A stretch of 64,000 nt of DNA from assembly GCF_013283665.1 (NCBI RefSeq), contig NZ_JABEKU010000001.1, positions 2,418,001 through 2,482,000 on the forward strand, in the 5' to 3' direction. This DNA is from Ensifer sesbaniae (GTDB lineage: Bacteria > Pseudomonadota > Alphaproteobacteria > Rhizobiales > Rhizobiaceae). Positions 1 to 8,407 of this stretch are shown piece after piece (position 1 is the stretch's first letter; every line of letters begins with the position of its first letter). The notes beneath the pieces are model-generated. The model was not told the DNA's origin. It saw nothing but the letters and a program-made list of their open reading frames with translations, and made no database searches. The position numbers were made by a program, and so were the translations under genes.

Positions 1-211
1 AACCGCCGCGAATGCGGCAGCCGACGAGCGTCGGGAAAAAGTTGCGCAGAACGCTCGCCGATCCTGGTTGCTGTGCCGCCATGTCGGCCGTCGTCACGAG
101 CCCGTTTTTCGGCGCCGGGAAGGTGATCGGCTGCGAGGTCTGCTGCCGCCCGATGCTGGTTGCGCCGCGATTGTTCTGGCCGACGCGTCCAGGCCTTACG
201 TCCACTCTCAT
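1..211 (-). CDS. Tail nozzle/stabilisation-like phage protein (3' end outside window)
   Basis: Only the first 70 codons are in the window. The ATG at 209-211 overlaps the stop of the connector gene (ATGA), so the two are translationally coupled. The N-terminus has a short basic start followed by a stretch reading PAPKNGLVTTADMA, then NFFPTLVG and RGG. That arrangement (Pro-x-x-Gly-Leu, a small-residue helix, then 'NFFP...RxG') is common at the N-terminus of podovirus tail stabilisation or nozzle proteins placed right after the adaptor gene. Position in the operon supports this; the name is an inference from synteny. Confidence 0.7.
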   Translation of the reverse strand, partial: MRVDVRPGRVGQNNRGATSIGRQQTSQPITFPAPKNGLVTTADMAAQQPGSASVLRNFFPTLVGCRIRGG

Positions 212-810
212 GATGCCCCCCGGTCGGCGTTGAGTTCCTGCAGCAGATTCGCCTCGAACTCGGCGAGGCTGTCGTCAAAGGGCAACCCCTTCTGCCGCTT
301 CCAGCGCCACAGAATGCCCTTGCCCAGCAGCCGCTCGGGAAACAGTGTCCGGTCGTCATCCGCCTGCAGCGTGTTGCGCTCCTCGAAGGGGTCGCCCAGC
401 ACCCAGTTCTTCGAGATGTAGTCGACGATGGCTCCGACGCCTGCTGACGCTGGCAAGAACAGCATCTGGTTGTCCCGCAGGAAGAAATAGGGCTGCGCCG
501 AAGCGGTGCTCGTGGCGACCGCCCATTGCGAGCTGTTGGTGATCGGGCGAAAAAAGCCGCCGGATGCGGTGCGCACGGCGCCGCCCGGCGTCAGCCGCTG
601 ACAGTCGGCCGGAAGGGTCAGCGGCGAGAGGATCGCCATATGCTGCTTCAGCAGGCGCCGCCAGTCGCCGCGGCGGGCAATCTCCTCGCCCGCCTCCTGC
701 GCCAGCGCCACCATCGTCTGGGCATTGGGATCGTTGGAGCCGTAGATGCTGTCGAAGCGGTCGAGCGAAACGATATCGCAGACCTCGTTGATTGCCGAAA
801 GCAAGGTCAT
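208..810 (-). CDS. Phage head-tail connector-like protein, 200 aa
   Basis: A 200-aa protein of the short-tailed-phage connector type. The N-terminus has the pattern 'LLSAINEVCDIV ... GSNDPNAQTMVALAQEAG' followed by 'RRGDWRRLL'. The centre carries 'YFFLRDNQMLFLPA' and the C-terminus 'RLLGKGILWRWKRQKG', which recur in this family. It starts at an ATG that overlaps the stop of the preceding adaptor gene, with AGGAG about 8 bases upstream, and its stop overlaps the next start. It probably sits between portal/adaptor and tail. The exact ring it forms cannot be told from sequence alone. Confidence 0.8.
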   Translation of the reverse strand: MTLLSAINEVCDIVSLDRFDSIYGSNDPNAQTMVALAQEAGEEIARRGDWRRLLKQHMAILSPLTLPADCQRLTPGGAVRTASGGFFRPITNSSQWAVATSTASAQPYFFLRDNQMLFLPASAGVGAIVDYISKNWVLGDPFEERNTLQADDDRTLFPERLLGKGILWRWKRQKGLPFDDSLAEFEANLLQELNADRGAS

Positions 811-1406
811 GGTGTCACTCCTGCGACAGTCATTTGCGCGTCGCCCCAGCGGGCGCGCTCGTCGGCAACACCGAGCCCCGCAAGCGCCGACATTTTCAGC
901 TGTTGTGCCGCGCCTGCCTTGCCGGCGTCGCGCTCCCAGATGGCGATCTCCTCGACCAGCCCGTAGAGATATACGTCAGGCGCCCTTTCGAGCAGCCAGT
1001 TGACGGGGTTCTCCGCCGTCAGCGGAGGGATCTTGCGATAATAGATCATGGTGAGACCGTAGCTTCCCGCTGGGAAAGGCTTGATCCTGTTGCCGACGAT
1101 CGCATAGCCGAGTCGGCCACAGGCTTCGGCCAGATTGCTCTCAGCCAATTGCTGCAAGGCCATGGCACGGATCGGCCGGCCGCTCGCGCTCAGCACTTGT
1201 CGCGCCTCGACAAAATCCGCAGGCAGCGGCGCATCGCCTTCGACGACGGTGATCGCCGCCGTTGCTTCCATATCGCTCACGCGCAGCATCCGGTTGAGTT
1301 TCAGCTCGGCAAGGCCGAGAAATCGCGGAAAGAGGTGGGCGATGTCGTTACGGCCGCTGTATTCTCCGGCATCGACGAGCAATGCGGCATAGTCTGCAAT
1401 GCTCAT
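807..1406 (-). CDS. SU10-type phage adaptor protein, 199 aa
   Basis: A 199-aa structural protein. The N-terminal half has the helical pattern 'DYAALLVDAGEYSGRNDIAHLFPRF' then 'LAELKLNRMLR', the usual opening of SU10-like adaptor proteins that dock on the portal ring. The middle has 'LPADFVEARQV' and a strand-rich part ending in 'GLTMIYYRKIP'; the C-terminus is helical. I chose the ATG at 1404-1406, which has AAGGAGGG just upstream and overlaps the stop of the 107-aa gene. A longer in-frame extension lacks a ribosome binding site. The capsid gene is also SU10-like, which supports the call. Confidence 0.8.
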   Translation of the reverse strand: MSIADYAALLVDAGEYSGRNDIAHLFPRFLGLAELKLNRMLRVSDMEATAAITVVEGDAPLPADFVEARQVLSASGRPIRAMALQQLAESNLAEACGRLGYAIVGNRIKPFPAGSYGLTMIYYRKIPPLTAENPVNWLLERAPDVYLYGLVEEIAIWERDAGKAGAAQQLKMSALAGLGVADERARWGDAQMTVAGVTP

Positions 1407-1726
1407 AGCCGGCCCTCCTTGGTGCGCCAGGCACGATTGTCGCCGTCGTTGAGGAAGCGTTTGACGAAGCGGTCGTCGCCTTCCGAATGCGCCGTCACCA
1501 GGCCAGAGGCATGCGCAATGTTGAGTGGGACCGAGGCGACGCGGTGCCAATCGCCGCGCCAGGCCTTCTCGGCGCTGTTGCGCACGTCCCGGTTTTCGCT
1601 GAGCAGATTGTCGACGGGATAATCGACGCGATAGACATCCTTCTCCCCGTCGAAGAGGTGCCAGACCGAGCGGCCCGTCATCCGGTCATGATCGTAGAGC
1701 GTCCAGGCTCCGTCGCGGATCAGCAT
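1403..1726 (-). CDS. Conserved phage head-region protein, 107 aa, unknown role
   Basis: A 107-aa soluble protein with no signal peptide, rich in Arg, Asp and Trp. The C-terminal third ('RFLNDGDNRAWRTKEGRL') recalls small proteins that sit between capsid and adaptor genes in podovirus-like modules. It starts at an ATG 4 bases after the stop of the 55-aa gene and ends in a 4-base overlap with the adaptor gene, so it is firmly inside the late operon. I do not recognise a function; a minor capsid or head completion role is only suggested by place. Confidence 0.7.
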   Translation of the reverse strand: MLIRDGAWTLYDHDRMTGRSVWHLFDGEKDVYRVDYPVDNLLSENRDVRNSAEKAWRGDWHRVASVPLNIAHASGLVTAHSEGDDRFVKRFLNDGDNRAWRTKEGRL

Positions 1727-1729
1727 CGC

Positions 1730-1897
1730 TCACTCTCCCGGCAAGGGATCGGCGCGCTCGGCCTTGCCGGCGGCAATCAGCGCCTTCGCCTCCTCCAGGC
1801 TGAGCGATACGACGGCCCCGGCCACTGTTCGCTCGCCATCCTGGAGCCAGACATCGTAGACGAGGCGGACAGGCACCGATTTCTTTGCTTCGGTCAT
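1730..1897 (-). CDS. Small acidic phage protein, 55 aa
   Basis: A 55-aa acidic protein: 'VRLVYDVWLQDGERTVAG' (two strands) followed by 'SLEEAKALIAAGKAERADPLPGE' (one helix). Proteins of this build commonly follow capsid genes in alphaproteobacterial prophages. The ATG at 1895-1897 has GGAGAAATCG upstream, almost the same leader as the cargo gene at 15983. It begins right after a strong terminator, so it must either use its own promoter or depend on read-through. Function unknown. Confidence 0.7.
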   Translation of the reverse strand: MTEAKKSVPVRLVYDVWLQDGERTVAGAVVSLSLEEAKALIAAGKAERADPLPGE

Positions 1898-1910
1898 CGA
1901 TTTCTCCATG

Positions 1911-1938
1911 AAAAAAGGCGGCTCCGAAGAACCGCCTT
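1911..1938 (-). terminator. Rho-independent terminator with UUCG tetraloop
   Basis: On the minus strand the stem GGCGGTTC / GAGCCGCC (8 pairs, one G-U) encloses a TTCG tetraloop and is followed by six T residues. It lies just upstream of the 55-aa gene and just downstream of the capsid remnant, where a capsid terminator would have stood in the ancestral phage. Confidence 0.85.
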
Positions 1939-2301
1939 GCCAATGATCATTCGTTTTTTTGAACCGCGCTGCGGCGGCCGTGGAAGCGCGGCGTGCACCA
2001 CCCAACTCTTGACTGCCGATAGGCTATGTTTGTCTTGCGCCTTCAGCGCCGCCAATTGCGCCGCCCGCTCCGTGCGAGACCCAGTCGGTGGACGTTGGCC
2101 AAGCACATCGCCTGGCGCCTGCGCCCCTTCCTTGTCTTCATTCCGAAAGAGACACCCGTCCCGGCGGCTCTTTGCCGGCGTGAGCGCCGCCATGCAGCCG
2201 ACGGTCTGCATCACCCGGTCGAGGATCGCCTCGGTGAAGGGGGCTGCGCGCCGTCGGTCGGCGCCAGCGCAAACCCCGTCGCCAACGATATTCCCTGGTC
2301 G
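1939..2301. other. Decayed stretch around the capsid remnant
   Basis: No convincing intact gene is seen here. It holds the capsid remnant (about 2200-2290) and, to its left, sequence with frameshifted minus-strand reading frames that could be the rotted end of the same capsid copy. It ends at the terminator at 1911-1938. Confidence 0.5.
2200..2290 (-). pseudogene. Remnant of a second major capsid gene copy
   Basis: The minus strand encodes 'TGFALAPTDGAQ' and, after a one-base shift, 'PFTEAILDRVMQT'. The intact capsid at 5256-6251 reads 'TTGLTVAPTDGAQ' and 'PFTKAILDQVMQT' at the matching place. Nucleotides 2204-2262 align closely with about 5670-5730. Both ends of this copy are missing, so it cannot make capsid. 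It lies on the far side of the two cargo genes that follow the intact capsid gene. Confidence 0.75.
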
Positions 2302-3966
2302 CTACTTTCCATGTTCGTTCCGAAAGAGGTCGGCCGGCACCGGCGGCGTCTTGCCGAAAGCGAGGGGTGTGGTGCAGCCGATGAAACCGTCAGCAAAGCC
2401 GAGTGCCTCAGAGGGCGTATAGCCGGTCGCTTCGGCCTCAAGGTCGAGCGACCAGCCTTCGTTCTGGACATAGCTGCTTCCCGTGCGGTTCTCGGCGACA
2501 CGAATAAGGTCGTCTTCATTTCCCGGCGTTTGGAACCCCCAGATCAGCCTTGGCTGGCCGGCGACATCAACACGCTGCTGAATGTACCCGGTCAGCATAA
2601 AGCCCGAGACATAGACAGGCTTCTCAAAGGCCACGCGCAGCGCCGCCCGCGCAACGCCTCCAGGCTCTCGATATGGCCCCATGGCATTCTTGAACGTCAT
2701 CTTGCCGAAGGCGTCTTTCTCCTCACCAAGTGCCGCGAAGAAGTCCTGCCGGCATTGGAGCAGCGCGTTCACCAACCTGTTGCCCCGCAGCAGCGGAGGC
2801 GGCCCAAGCTCGGCCAATCCGAAAGTCTCCTCTGCCCACGGCAAGCGGAAGTCTCTCGTTTCGCTTTCGTCGGGTTCACAGGTTACGGTAGCCTGCTCGT
2901 CAGGATCAAAATAGGAGCGGAAATCCAGGTGTTTCGAGACCGGGCCGACGGCGGCATCCTTTGAGCTCAGCGAAGAAAAATCTCCCCAGAATCTCACCCG
3001 GTACCGCTCAGCAACGGCGCGCGCGACCTCACGGGGCGGTGCGATCACCTGAAAGCCCCAGGCAAAGCGTGTTGGCTTACCCTCCTCTATCGTCCTTCGC
3101 TGAAAGAAGCGCACGACGGAAAAATCGCCAACCTTAATGGGACGCTCGAACGTCACGCTTTCGTTGTAGGTATTCTCGGCCTCGGGAACGTGAGGCATAT
3201 TGTCTGGGCTTTCAAAAGCTTCGACGCGGAACCGCGGAAAGGTTTTTCTTTCGTCCCACAGCACTTTGAAGAACGAGGGCTTGCAGGCGACGAAAGCATC
3301 GAGAATTTTATTGGCCTTAGCGCCCGATACTTTCGCCGATGGGAACAGGTCCTCCGGTGAAGGCAAGCGCTTCCTTCCCGCCTCCTCGTCGGTTGCCAGA
3401 CCCGACATCCGATCCTTGGAAGCGTCGCACATCACCAGCGTCCGCGTGGGGTTGTTCGCCGGGCGAATGACGATTTTCCTGTAGCTGTCCTCCGGCGCGA
3501 CCGATGCGTCGCCGTGTTGTGCCTCCGGCTCGGTGCTGAGCTTCAACTCGAGCAGATGACCATCTTTGGCAACGAACCTGGCGCCGGGCAGCAGCGTCTC
3601 GATCACCTTGGCGACCTCAGGCAGATTCCGCTCCACCTCGAAGCCCCATGCGAAGTGCGGAACGGCAATACCGACGGCCTCGAACTGGACATACCCGCTA
3701 AGCGGCAGTCCCGTAGCAACGGCCGGCGCTGCGAACGCGATGTAGTGCCCGGTTACTCCGTCCGACGCGTAGTGGTCATAGGGGCTGATCGCGACTGCGC
3801 GAAAGTCTGCCTTATCACTCGTGAGGAGAGAAAATATGTCGGCCTTGCAAGCCAGGAATTCGCCAAACACCCTTCCCGCATCGACCCGCTCAACCGCCGC
3901 AGCAGGCGTCGCAAGTATGAGCAGACAGAAGACCGCGCAAAGACGCTTAAGAATGTTAGACCCCAT
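2302..3966 (-). CDS. Secreted protein with three tandem copies of one domain, 554 aa
   Basis: The N-terminus is a Sec signal peptide (basic start, hydrophobic core, cleavage near ATPAAA-VER). The mature part repeats one domain of about 150-180 residues three times. Each copy opens with a helix holding a Cys: 'FGEFLACKADIFSLL', 'LDAFVACKPSFFKVL', 'VNALLQCRQDFFAAL'. Each then has a strand region with 'F-A-W-G-F' or 'L-I-W-G-F', and a second Cys near its end (VMCDASK, VTCEPDE, IGCTTP). A disulfide per domain is likely. I know no family with this plan. The start at 3964-3966 was chosen because it gives the signal peptide. It is cargo behind the capsid gene, running into the capsid remnant. Function unknown. 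Confidence 0.85.
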   Translation of the reverse strand: MGSNILKRLCAVFCLLILATPAAAVERVDAGRVFGEFLACKADIFSLLTSDKADFRAVAISPYDHYASDGVTGHYIAFAAPAVATGLPLSGYVQFEAVGIAVPHFAWGFEVERNLPEVAKVIETLLPGARFVAKDGHLLELKLSTEPEAQHGDASVAPEDSYRKIVIRPANNPTRTLVMCDASKDRMSGLATDEEAGRKRLPSPEDLFPSAKVSGAKANKILDAFVACKPSFFKVLWDERKTFPRFRVEAFESPDNMPHVPEAENTYNESVTFERPIKVGDFSVVRFFQRRTIEEGKPTRFAWGFQVIAPPREVARAVAERYRVRFWGDFSSLSSKDAAVGPVSKHLDFRSYFDPDEQATVTCEPDESETRDFRLPWAEETFGLAELGPPPLLRGNRLVNALLQCRQDFFAALGEEKDAFGKMTFKNAMGPYREPGGVARAALRVAFEKPVYVSGFMLTGYIQQRVDVAGQPRLIWGFQTPGNEDDLIRVAENRTGSSYVQNEGWSLDLEAEATGYTPSEALGFADGFIGCTTPLAFGKTPPVPADLFRNEHGK

Positions 3967-4265
3967 CTGCCCAACTCGCCTTGTAACTTGAACATTGTTG
4001 CTCGAACGCGTCGGACAAACGCTTCGAAATGGGAAAGCGAGGGTCAGAGCACCGCCGTTTCTTGCCTTCACATCAACGCAACCAGAAAAATTTCATGTCC
4101 ACTGATAACTCGTCTGACTTGTAGAACATTACAAGAACATACGCAACGGGATTTTGGCAGCGGAACGATCCTGTTCAGTCAGAGATGCGTCAGGAATGGC
4201 ACATTGCGGCTCATGTGACATCAGGCCGGCGACCCGGGCGTCTCCGTGGCTACCACGGCGCCCAT
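3967..4265. other. Intergenic region before the three-domain protein
   Basis: About 300 bases of lower GC than the surroundings. No credible gene was found on either strand. It probably carries the promoter for the secreted three-domain gene, but no clear promoter could be picked. Confidence 0.4.
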
Positions 4266-5099
4266 CTAGCGGGTTACCTTACTCCGGGGCAGGTGCCAGG
4301 GCGGCCCGTCGACAGGGCGCGGTGTCGGTACGGGCGGCTCATAATTTGGAAGATTCATGGCACGGCGCGCCAGCTTTTGACGTTCGGCAAGCTTCGGTTC
4401 GCCTGATCTCAGATATTCTCGCTCGATGATACACGCGGCCTCATCGGCATTGTCCGCCTGCTTAAGTTTCTTCAGGACTTTCTTTTCCGGCGTGTTCAGA
4501 AGCTCATGCTCCAGAAAGCCGTAGTTTGCTTCATACGATTGTTCGTCGTAGCCGTTCTGCTTGGCCCAATCCTTGAATGCCTCCCGTCGCGCCTTGTCCC
4601 ACTGCATATAGCCGAGAGCATTCCCTTCATCGCGACCGGTGTCATAACCGCGTTGCCAGAGGTTACCGCGCAGCGCGCCGAACCCACCACTCTCATGGTC
4701 ACCATTGCCGACAATTCCTGCAGCCTCGTGCTCACCCATTAGCATGCGTCTCTGCAGGTCCCGTTTCATCCGTGCGGCAATATTGTCCGAGAGTTTGTCG
4801 CGCGCCGTAGTCGCGTTGAGGCGGCCAGCTGGCAACACTTGATGGCTGGTGCTGAACCTCGTCGTATCAGTCAGCGTACCCCGATAGTGCATCGGCGCCT
4901 TGCGAAAATCACCGCTTAAGAGTTCGCCCGCCGGCGGATGCCGGAAACGCGCGCTCTCGCCGCGCGGCGCCTCTACGTCGGCAATGGGGCTCCTGCCCGC
5001 CAATGCCGGGCTCTCATCGAAATAGTTGATCGCCTCCCGAACGGATTGAATTCGGGCGGGTAGTCCCATCGAGTTGAGAAACTTGTCTTCCAGGTCCAT
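4266..5099 (-). CDS. Phage tail lysozyme-like peptidoglycan hydrolase, 277 aa
   Basis: The second half matches the phage tail lysozyme fold: 'AAGIVGNGDHESGGF' with the presumed catalytic Glu in HESGG, then 'GNALGYMQWDKARREAFKDW', 'YGFLEHELLNT' and 'EAACIIEREYLRSGEP'. The first 110 residues are charged and low in hydrophobics, possibly a linker to the virion. There is no signal peptide. The ATG at 5097-5099 has TTAGGTG upstream; the longer reading frame to 5168 lacks one. It lies just downstream of the capsid gene and its hairpin, so it may be a virion-borne lysin or cargo. Substrate is inferred from the family. Confidence 0.85.
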   Translation of the reverse strand: MDLEDKFLNSMGLPARIQSVREAINYFDESPALAGRSPIADVEAPRGESARFRHPPAGELLSGDFRKAPMHYRGTLTDTTRFSTSHQVLPAGRLNATTARDKLSDNIAARMKRDLQRRMLMGEHEAAGIVGNGDHESGGFGALRGNLWQRGYDTGRDEGNALGYMQWDKARREAFKDWAKQNGYDEQSYEANYGFLEHELLNTPEKKVLKKLKQADNADEAACIIEREYLRSGEPKLAERQKLARRAMNLPNYEPPVPTPRPVDGPPWHLPRSKVTR

Positions 5100-5185
5100 T
5101 TCACACCTAACGTGCTTGGGTTTGTTCTGTCTGCATCGCCCCGACCTGCGCATTCCGCGACCCGTCACGAGGCGCCGACGAACGA

Positions 5186-5207
5186 GAGCGGCTCCTTGAA
5201 GCCGCTC
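5186..5207 (-). terminator. Hairpin after the capsid gene
   Basis: A perfect 8-bp stem (GAGCGGCT / AGCCGCTC) with a 6-base loop lies 50 bases past the capsid stop. It has no long T run on the minus strand, so termination may be partial. Capsid genes in many phages end in such an attenuator. Confidence 0.6.
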
Positions 5208-5255
5208 AAGCCGCCAGCGCTGCGGTTGTGCGCGAGGAAGGATTACCTCTCCCGA

Positions 5256-6251
5256 TCAGCTCGCGGCACTCAGCCCAAAGAGGTCGGCCGCAACGCCGAG
5301 GCCCTTTTCGTTGTGCACCTTCAGCGTGCCCTCGCCGATGATCACGCCCTTGTCGGCGTCGCCGGTCTTGGCCACCGCCTTGTCCTCCTGGATGTTGCGC
5401 AGCCAGAGGAAGGAGAGCATGTCGGTGTCGAGGAAGAAGGCGTTGCGCGCCAGTTTCGCATTGCCCGCCTGCACCCGGTTCGGGTGGATCATCACCGTGC
5501 CGAACGGGCCTTCGTAATAGTCGGCGGTCGCCACGATCGTGTTGCGTTCGCCGCCCTGCGAGACGGCATAGCGGAACGGCGCGACGTTGGCGTCGGACAT
5601 GAAGGTGACGAAGACCGATTTGACGTAGGGCGAAACCGAGACGTGGCGGAAATTGGCGCCGTTCTGGTAGCCGGTCTGCATCACCTGGTCGAGGATCGCC
5701 TTGGTGAAGGGGCGCTGCGCGCCGTCAGTCGGAGCCACCGTCAGGCCGGTCGTCGGGTTGAAGCCGCCATTGGCGCCGCCTGCCCCGCGCGAGACGTTGG
5801 TGGTGAGCCAGGTCGGCAGCGAGCCGAACTCACGGGTCGCGCCCGAGACCGAAGCATTGGTGTCGGCGATCGCGTATTCCAGGTCCTTGCGGATCTCCAC
5901 GCCCTTCTTCAGCTTCTGGTATTTGCGCTTCTGCACGTTGCCGGCCTCGGCCACCACCTCCTGGGTGGCGGAGATGATCCAATCCTTGCGCAGGATCTGG
6001 GTGTAGTTGCCGAGCCTGGTCGGCGCGATGATGGTGCCGAAGGTATATTCGTCGCCCTCCTGGCGGATGTTCTCGCCGGGAGTGGCGAGTTCGTCCGTCT
6101 CCCATTCCGGGTGGTGGGTGTTGCACTTGCCCTTTTCGATCAGCGAATAGATCGGCGTATCCTCGGGCGTGATGCGGGAAACGACGTCGGAAAGCTCCTC
6201 GCGGTTGCCCACGGCCTGCGAGGTCGTGAAGGTGTTTGCTACGACAGCCAT
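5256..6251 (-). CDS. Major capsid protein, SU10/DUF5309 type, 331 aa
   Basis: The 331-aa protein has the hallmarks of the SU10 major capsid family: 'REELSDVVSRITPEDTPIYSLI' near the N-terminus, 'WETDELATP', 'FGTIIAPTRLGNYTQIL', then 'ISATQEVVAEAGN' and a long charged helix 'KRKYQKLKKGVEIRKDLEYAI'. The C-terminal half has 'YYEGPFGTVMIHPNRV' and 'LDTDMLSFLWLRNIQ'. It forms the shell by an HK97-type fold in related phages. It starts at an ATG after the scaffold gene. A fragment of a second copy lies 3 kb further left. Confidence 0.92.
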   Translation of the reverse strand: MAVVANTFTTSQAVGNREELSDVVSRITPEDTPIYSLIEKGKCNTHHPEWETDELATPGENIRQEGDEYTFGTIIAPTRLGNYTQILRKDWIISATQEVVAEAGNVQKRKYQKLKKGVEIRKDLEYAIADTNASVSGATREFGSLPTWLTTNVSRGAGGANGGFNPTTGLTVAPTDGAQRPFTKAILDQVMQTGYQNGANFRHVSVSPYVKSVFVTFMSDANVAPFRYAVSQGGERNTIVATADYYEGPFGTVMIHPNRVQAGNAKLARNAFFLDTDMLSFLWLRNIQEDKAVAKTGDADKGVIIGEGTLKVHNEKGLGVAADLFGLSAAS

Positions 6252-6437
6252 GATAGTGTCCTTGATTGTTTGAGAGAGGTCGGCACCGCCCGCGTCAGCA
6301 AAGACGCGCGCGCTGCCATCACATGTCGATCGGAGATCTTGAGCAGGACCGCTCCACCGAAACCACGTAAAAACAAAGAGATGAAGCGGTTTCCGGACTC
6401 TGTTTGTGATGGACTTCCGGCATGCCGCCCGCCGAGC

Positions 6438-7388
6438 TCAGTCGAAATCGACGCCCATCGCGTCGCGGATCGAGCCGCTCTTCACGAGCCGCTTCATCGC
6501 TTCCCGGCTCCGTCCCGGCGCCTGCTCTGCCTTGCCGGCCGGCCTTGGCCGCACCACCGGCGCCGGCGCTCGGGCAAGCTTGCTCATCGCCCGCTTCTTT
6601 GCCTGCTCGGCGGCAAGGCCGAGGCGGGCATAATGCGCGAGCTTGAACAGGCGATGATCGGTGACCTCGCGCACTTCGGCTTCGGAAAAGCCGAGCGCCT
6701 CGGCCACCTCGAACGCGCCGGCGAAGAAGGAAAGTCGCCCCTCGTCATCGGCCGTTTCGGGAAAGGCCTCGATCAGCTTCAGGTTTTCCGCCTCGAGCTG
6801 CTCGTCGCTGGCGGCCTCCGAAAGCGCGCCCATCACCATTGCCGGCGCCTCGGCAATCGAAAGAATCTCGTCGATCCGCTCGAGCCCCGCCTGGTGCAGC
6901 GCCCATTGCCGGCGATAGCCGTCCGGGTCGAGTGCGGCCATGTGTTCCGGCGGTTCCGGTGGGATCTCGCTGGCGATGAGGTTGGCAAAGGCATTGGCCG
7001 ATTGCGCCACGCGACTTGCCATGCCCTCCAGCGCCCGCCCGCGATTGGCGATGTCCTGCGTCTTGTGGCGATAGTCGCGGTCGCGCATATAGCCGAGCTT
7101 CAGCTCGGAAAACGGCACTTCCTCGCCGCCCTTGAGGACAACAAGAAAATCCTCGGCTTCGTTGGCCGCCGCGTCCTCGTCAGGCTCGGCCGGTTCGTCG
7201 TCGGGATGTGCGGGGTCGTCGTGGCCCTCGCCACGGGTCTCGTCCCGTCCGTACTCGCTTGCCCTTCCCGGCTCCGGGTTGGCCTCGTCTTCGGGCTCCC
7301 AGAAATCGAGATCGGCATCGTCAAGCCCGGTCGCGGGGTCAACGGTTTTGCTCCCGCCAAAAGGCAGGTTGGCACTATCGTTCGTCAT
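6438..7388 (-). CDS. Capsid scaffolding-like protein, 316 aa
   Basis: An acidic, mostly helical 316-aa protein directly upstream of the capsid gene, where scaffolds are encoded. Residues 20-80 are Asp/Glu/Pro rich and look disordered. Residues 85-110 read 'VVLKGGEEVPFSELKLGYMRDRDYRHKTQDI', a pattern seen in phage scaffolds. A long helical middle is followed by a basic C-terminus, as expected for a scaffold that binds capsid. No protease motif is visible. The 186 bases between this stop and the capsid start hold no gene. Confidence 0.8.
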   Translation of the reverse strand: MTNDSANLPFGGSKTVDPATGLDDADLDFWEPEDEANPEPGRASEYGRDETRGEGHDDPAHPDDEPAEPDEDAAANEAEDFLVVLKGGEEVPFSELKLGYMRDRDYRHKTQDIANRGRALEGMASRVAQSANAFANLIASEIPPEPPEHMAALDPDGYRRQWALHQAGLERIDEILSIAEAPAMVMGALSEAASDEQLEAENLKLIEAFPETADDEGRLSFFAGAFEVAEALGFSEAEVREVTDHRLFKLAHYARLGLAAEQAKKRAMSKLARAPAPVVRPRPAGKAEQAPGRSREAMKRLVKSGSIRDAMGVDFD

Positions 7389-7471
7389 GGCGTGACCTTT
7401 TTGAGAGATACTTCAATGCATTGGGCCGGACAGGCATCTGCCTGGAACGACCTCATGAAAGCGCTTGCCCG

Positions 7472-7708
7472 TCAGGCGGGTGCGCCCTTGCCGTCAGCCT
7501 TGGCTTGCTCCGTCAGGAACTTGAGCCTGGCGCGGAAGTTTCGGATAGCGCGGGCTTCGGCCGCATAGGCCGCCCGGCCCTGATCGTCGGTGAGGCCGGC
7601 ATGGATGCAGCCGTTGATCGCTGCCCATTCCAGCTCGTTCATCACCTCGTTGAAATAGGGTACGTCGAGAATGGCGCGCGCAGCCGCTGCCCGTTCCTCT
7701 GGTTTCAT
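7472..7708 (-). CDS. Small helical phage protein, 78 aa
   Basis: A 78-aa soluble helical protein: 'RAAAARAILDVPYFNEVMNELEWAAINGCIHAG', then 'RAAYAAEARAIRNFRARLKFL'. Proteins of this size and pattern lie between portal and scaffold genes in related late modules. I chose the ATG at 7706-7708, preceded by GAGG; the upstream reading frame runs through the 42-bp repeat and lacks a start signal. Exact role unknown. Confidence 0.7.
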   Translation of the reverse strand: MKPEERAAAARAILDVPYFNEVMNELEWAAINGCIHAGLTDDQGRAAYAAEARAIRNFRARLKFLTEQAKADGKGAPA

Positions 7709-7763
7709 GCTGTTGACCTCGTTTGGAGAGCCGTCGTTTTCGACCGAAATTCTGCGTCGAACG

Positions 7764-7805
7764 CCGCCTTGATTCTGCTTTTGTTCCGCGCTACCGATGT
7801 GCGAA
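7764..7805 (+). repeat. 42-bp direct repeat, copy 1 (promoter-like)
   Basis: Matches 8408-8449 at 39 of 42 positions. Contains TTGATT, a 17-base spacer and TACCGA, so it could be a sigma-70-type promoter for the plus-strand secreted gene at 7972. The two copies bound a segment of about 640 bp. Confidence 0.75.
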
Positions 7806-7971
7806 ACGGGGCGATTTGCTACTCTGGATTGCAATCGCGATTACCAATGAGATTTTGCCGGCCGTTCGGCGTCAGAGCCTCGGTCCGGGGTCCCCCCTCC
7901 CAGTGCAAGGCCCGACTGGAGCGTGCCTGCGCCAGTCACCGAAACGCGCTCGTCTATCGAATGAGGAACCC

Positions 7972-8382
7972 GTGAGAAGATTATCGAGCTTGATCTTGTC
8001 CGCCCTGCTTCTCGCCGCCGCGGTTTCGCCCGCCTCGGCGGCCGGCCAGTTCGGCAAGCCGCTCTACCTCGTCAAGGCCTTCCTGCTCAAGGCCGACAAG
8101 ACCTTCGATCACGCGACGAACTGGTGCGGCTACGATAGCGTCTGCACCCTCACCGTCGGCGATTATGACGTCCGCTTACGCTTCTTCATGAGCGGCAGAA
8201 GCTACCGCTTGCGCGTTGCGCCGTCCTGGGATGGCGCCGATCCCTGGTGCATCTTCGCGGATGGAAGCGACGAGGCCTTGGTCGCAAACGGCCAACCGCA
8301 CGACGAAAGGCTCTATTACAGAACAGCCTCTGGCCGCCTGGAGCTCGGCACACTCTACATCGCGCTCGAAAGCCTCGAATAG
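7972..8382 (+). CDS. Small secreted cargo protein, 136 aa
   Basis: Read on the plus strand, against the phage operon. A GTG start is preceded by GAGGAACCC. Residues 1-25 form a clear signal peptide ending SPASAAG. The mature part is about 110 residues, with Cys in 'NWCGYDSVCTLTVG' and 'PWCIFADG', and is rich in aromatic residues and predicted strands. I do not recognise the family. It lies between two copies of a 42-bp repeat, the first of which may be its promoter. Such opposite-strand secreted genes in late operons are typical lysogenic-conversion cargo. Confidence 0.75.
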   Translation: MRRLSSLILSALLLAAAVSPASAAGQFGKPLYLVKAFLLKADKTFDHATNWCGYDSVCTLTVGDYDVRLRFFMSGRSYRLRVAPSWDGADPWCIFADGSDEALVANGQPHDERLYYRTASGRLELGTLYIALESLE

Positions 8383-8407
8383 CCAGAGCCGTTCAGTCCA
8401 ATTAAGA

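Noticed and set aside
5186-5230. Start of the lysozyme gene at 5168 inside the capsid hairpin region
   Set aside because: The longer frame has no ribosome site; the ATG at 5097-5099 has one and fits better.
5112-7568. An 818-codon open frame on the plus strand
   Set aside because: Antisense to the capsid and scaffold genes, which have clear family motifs; no domain in the antisense frame.
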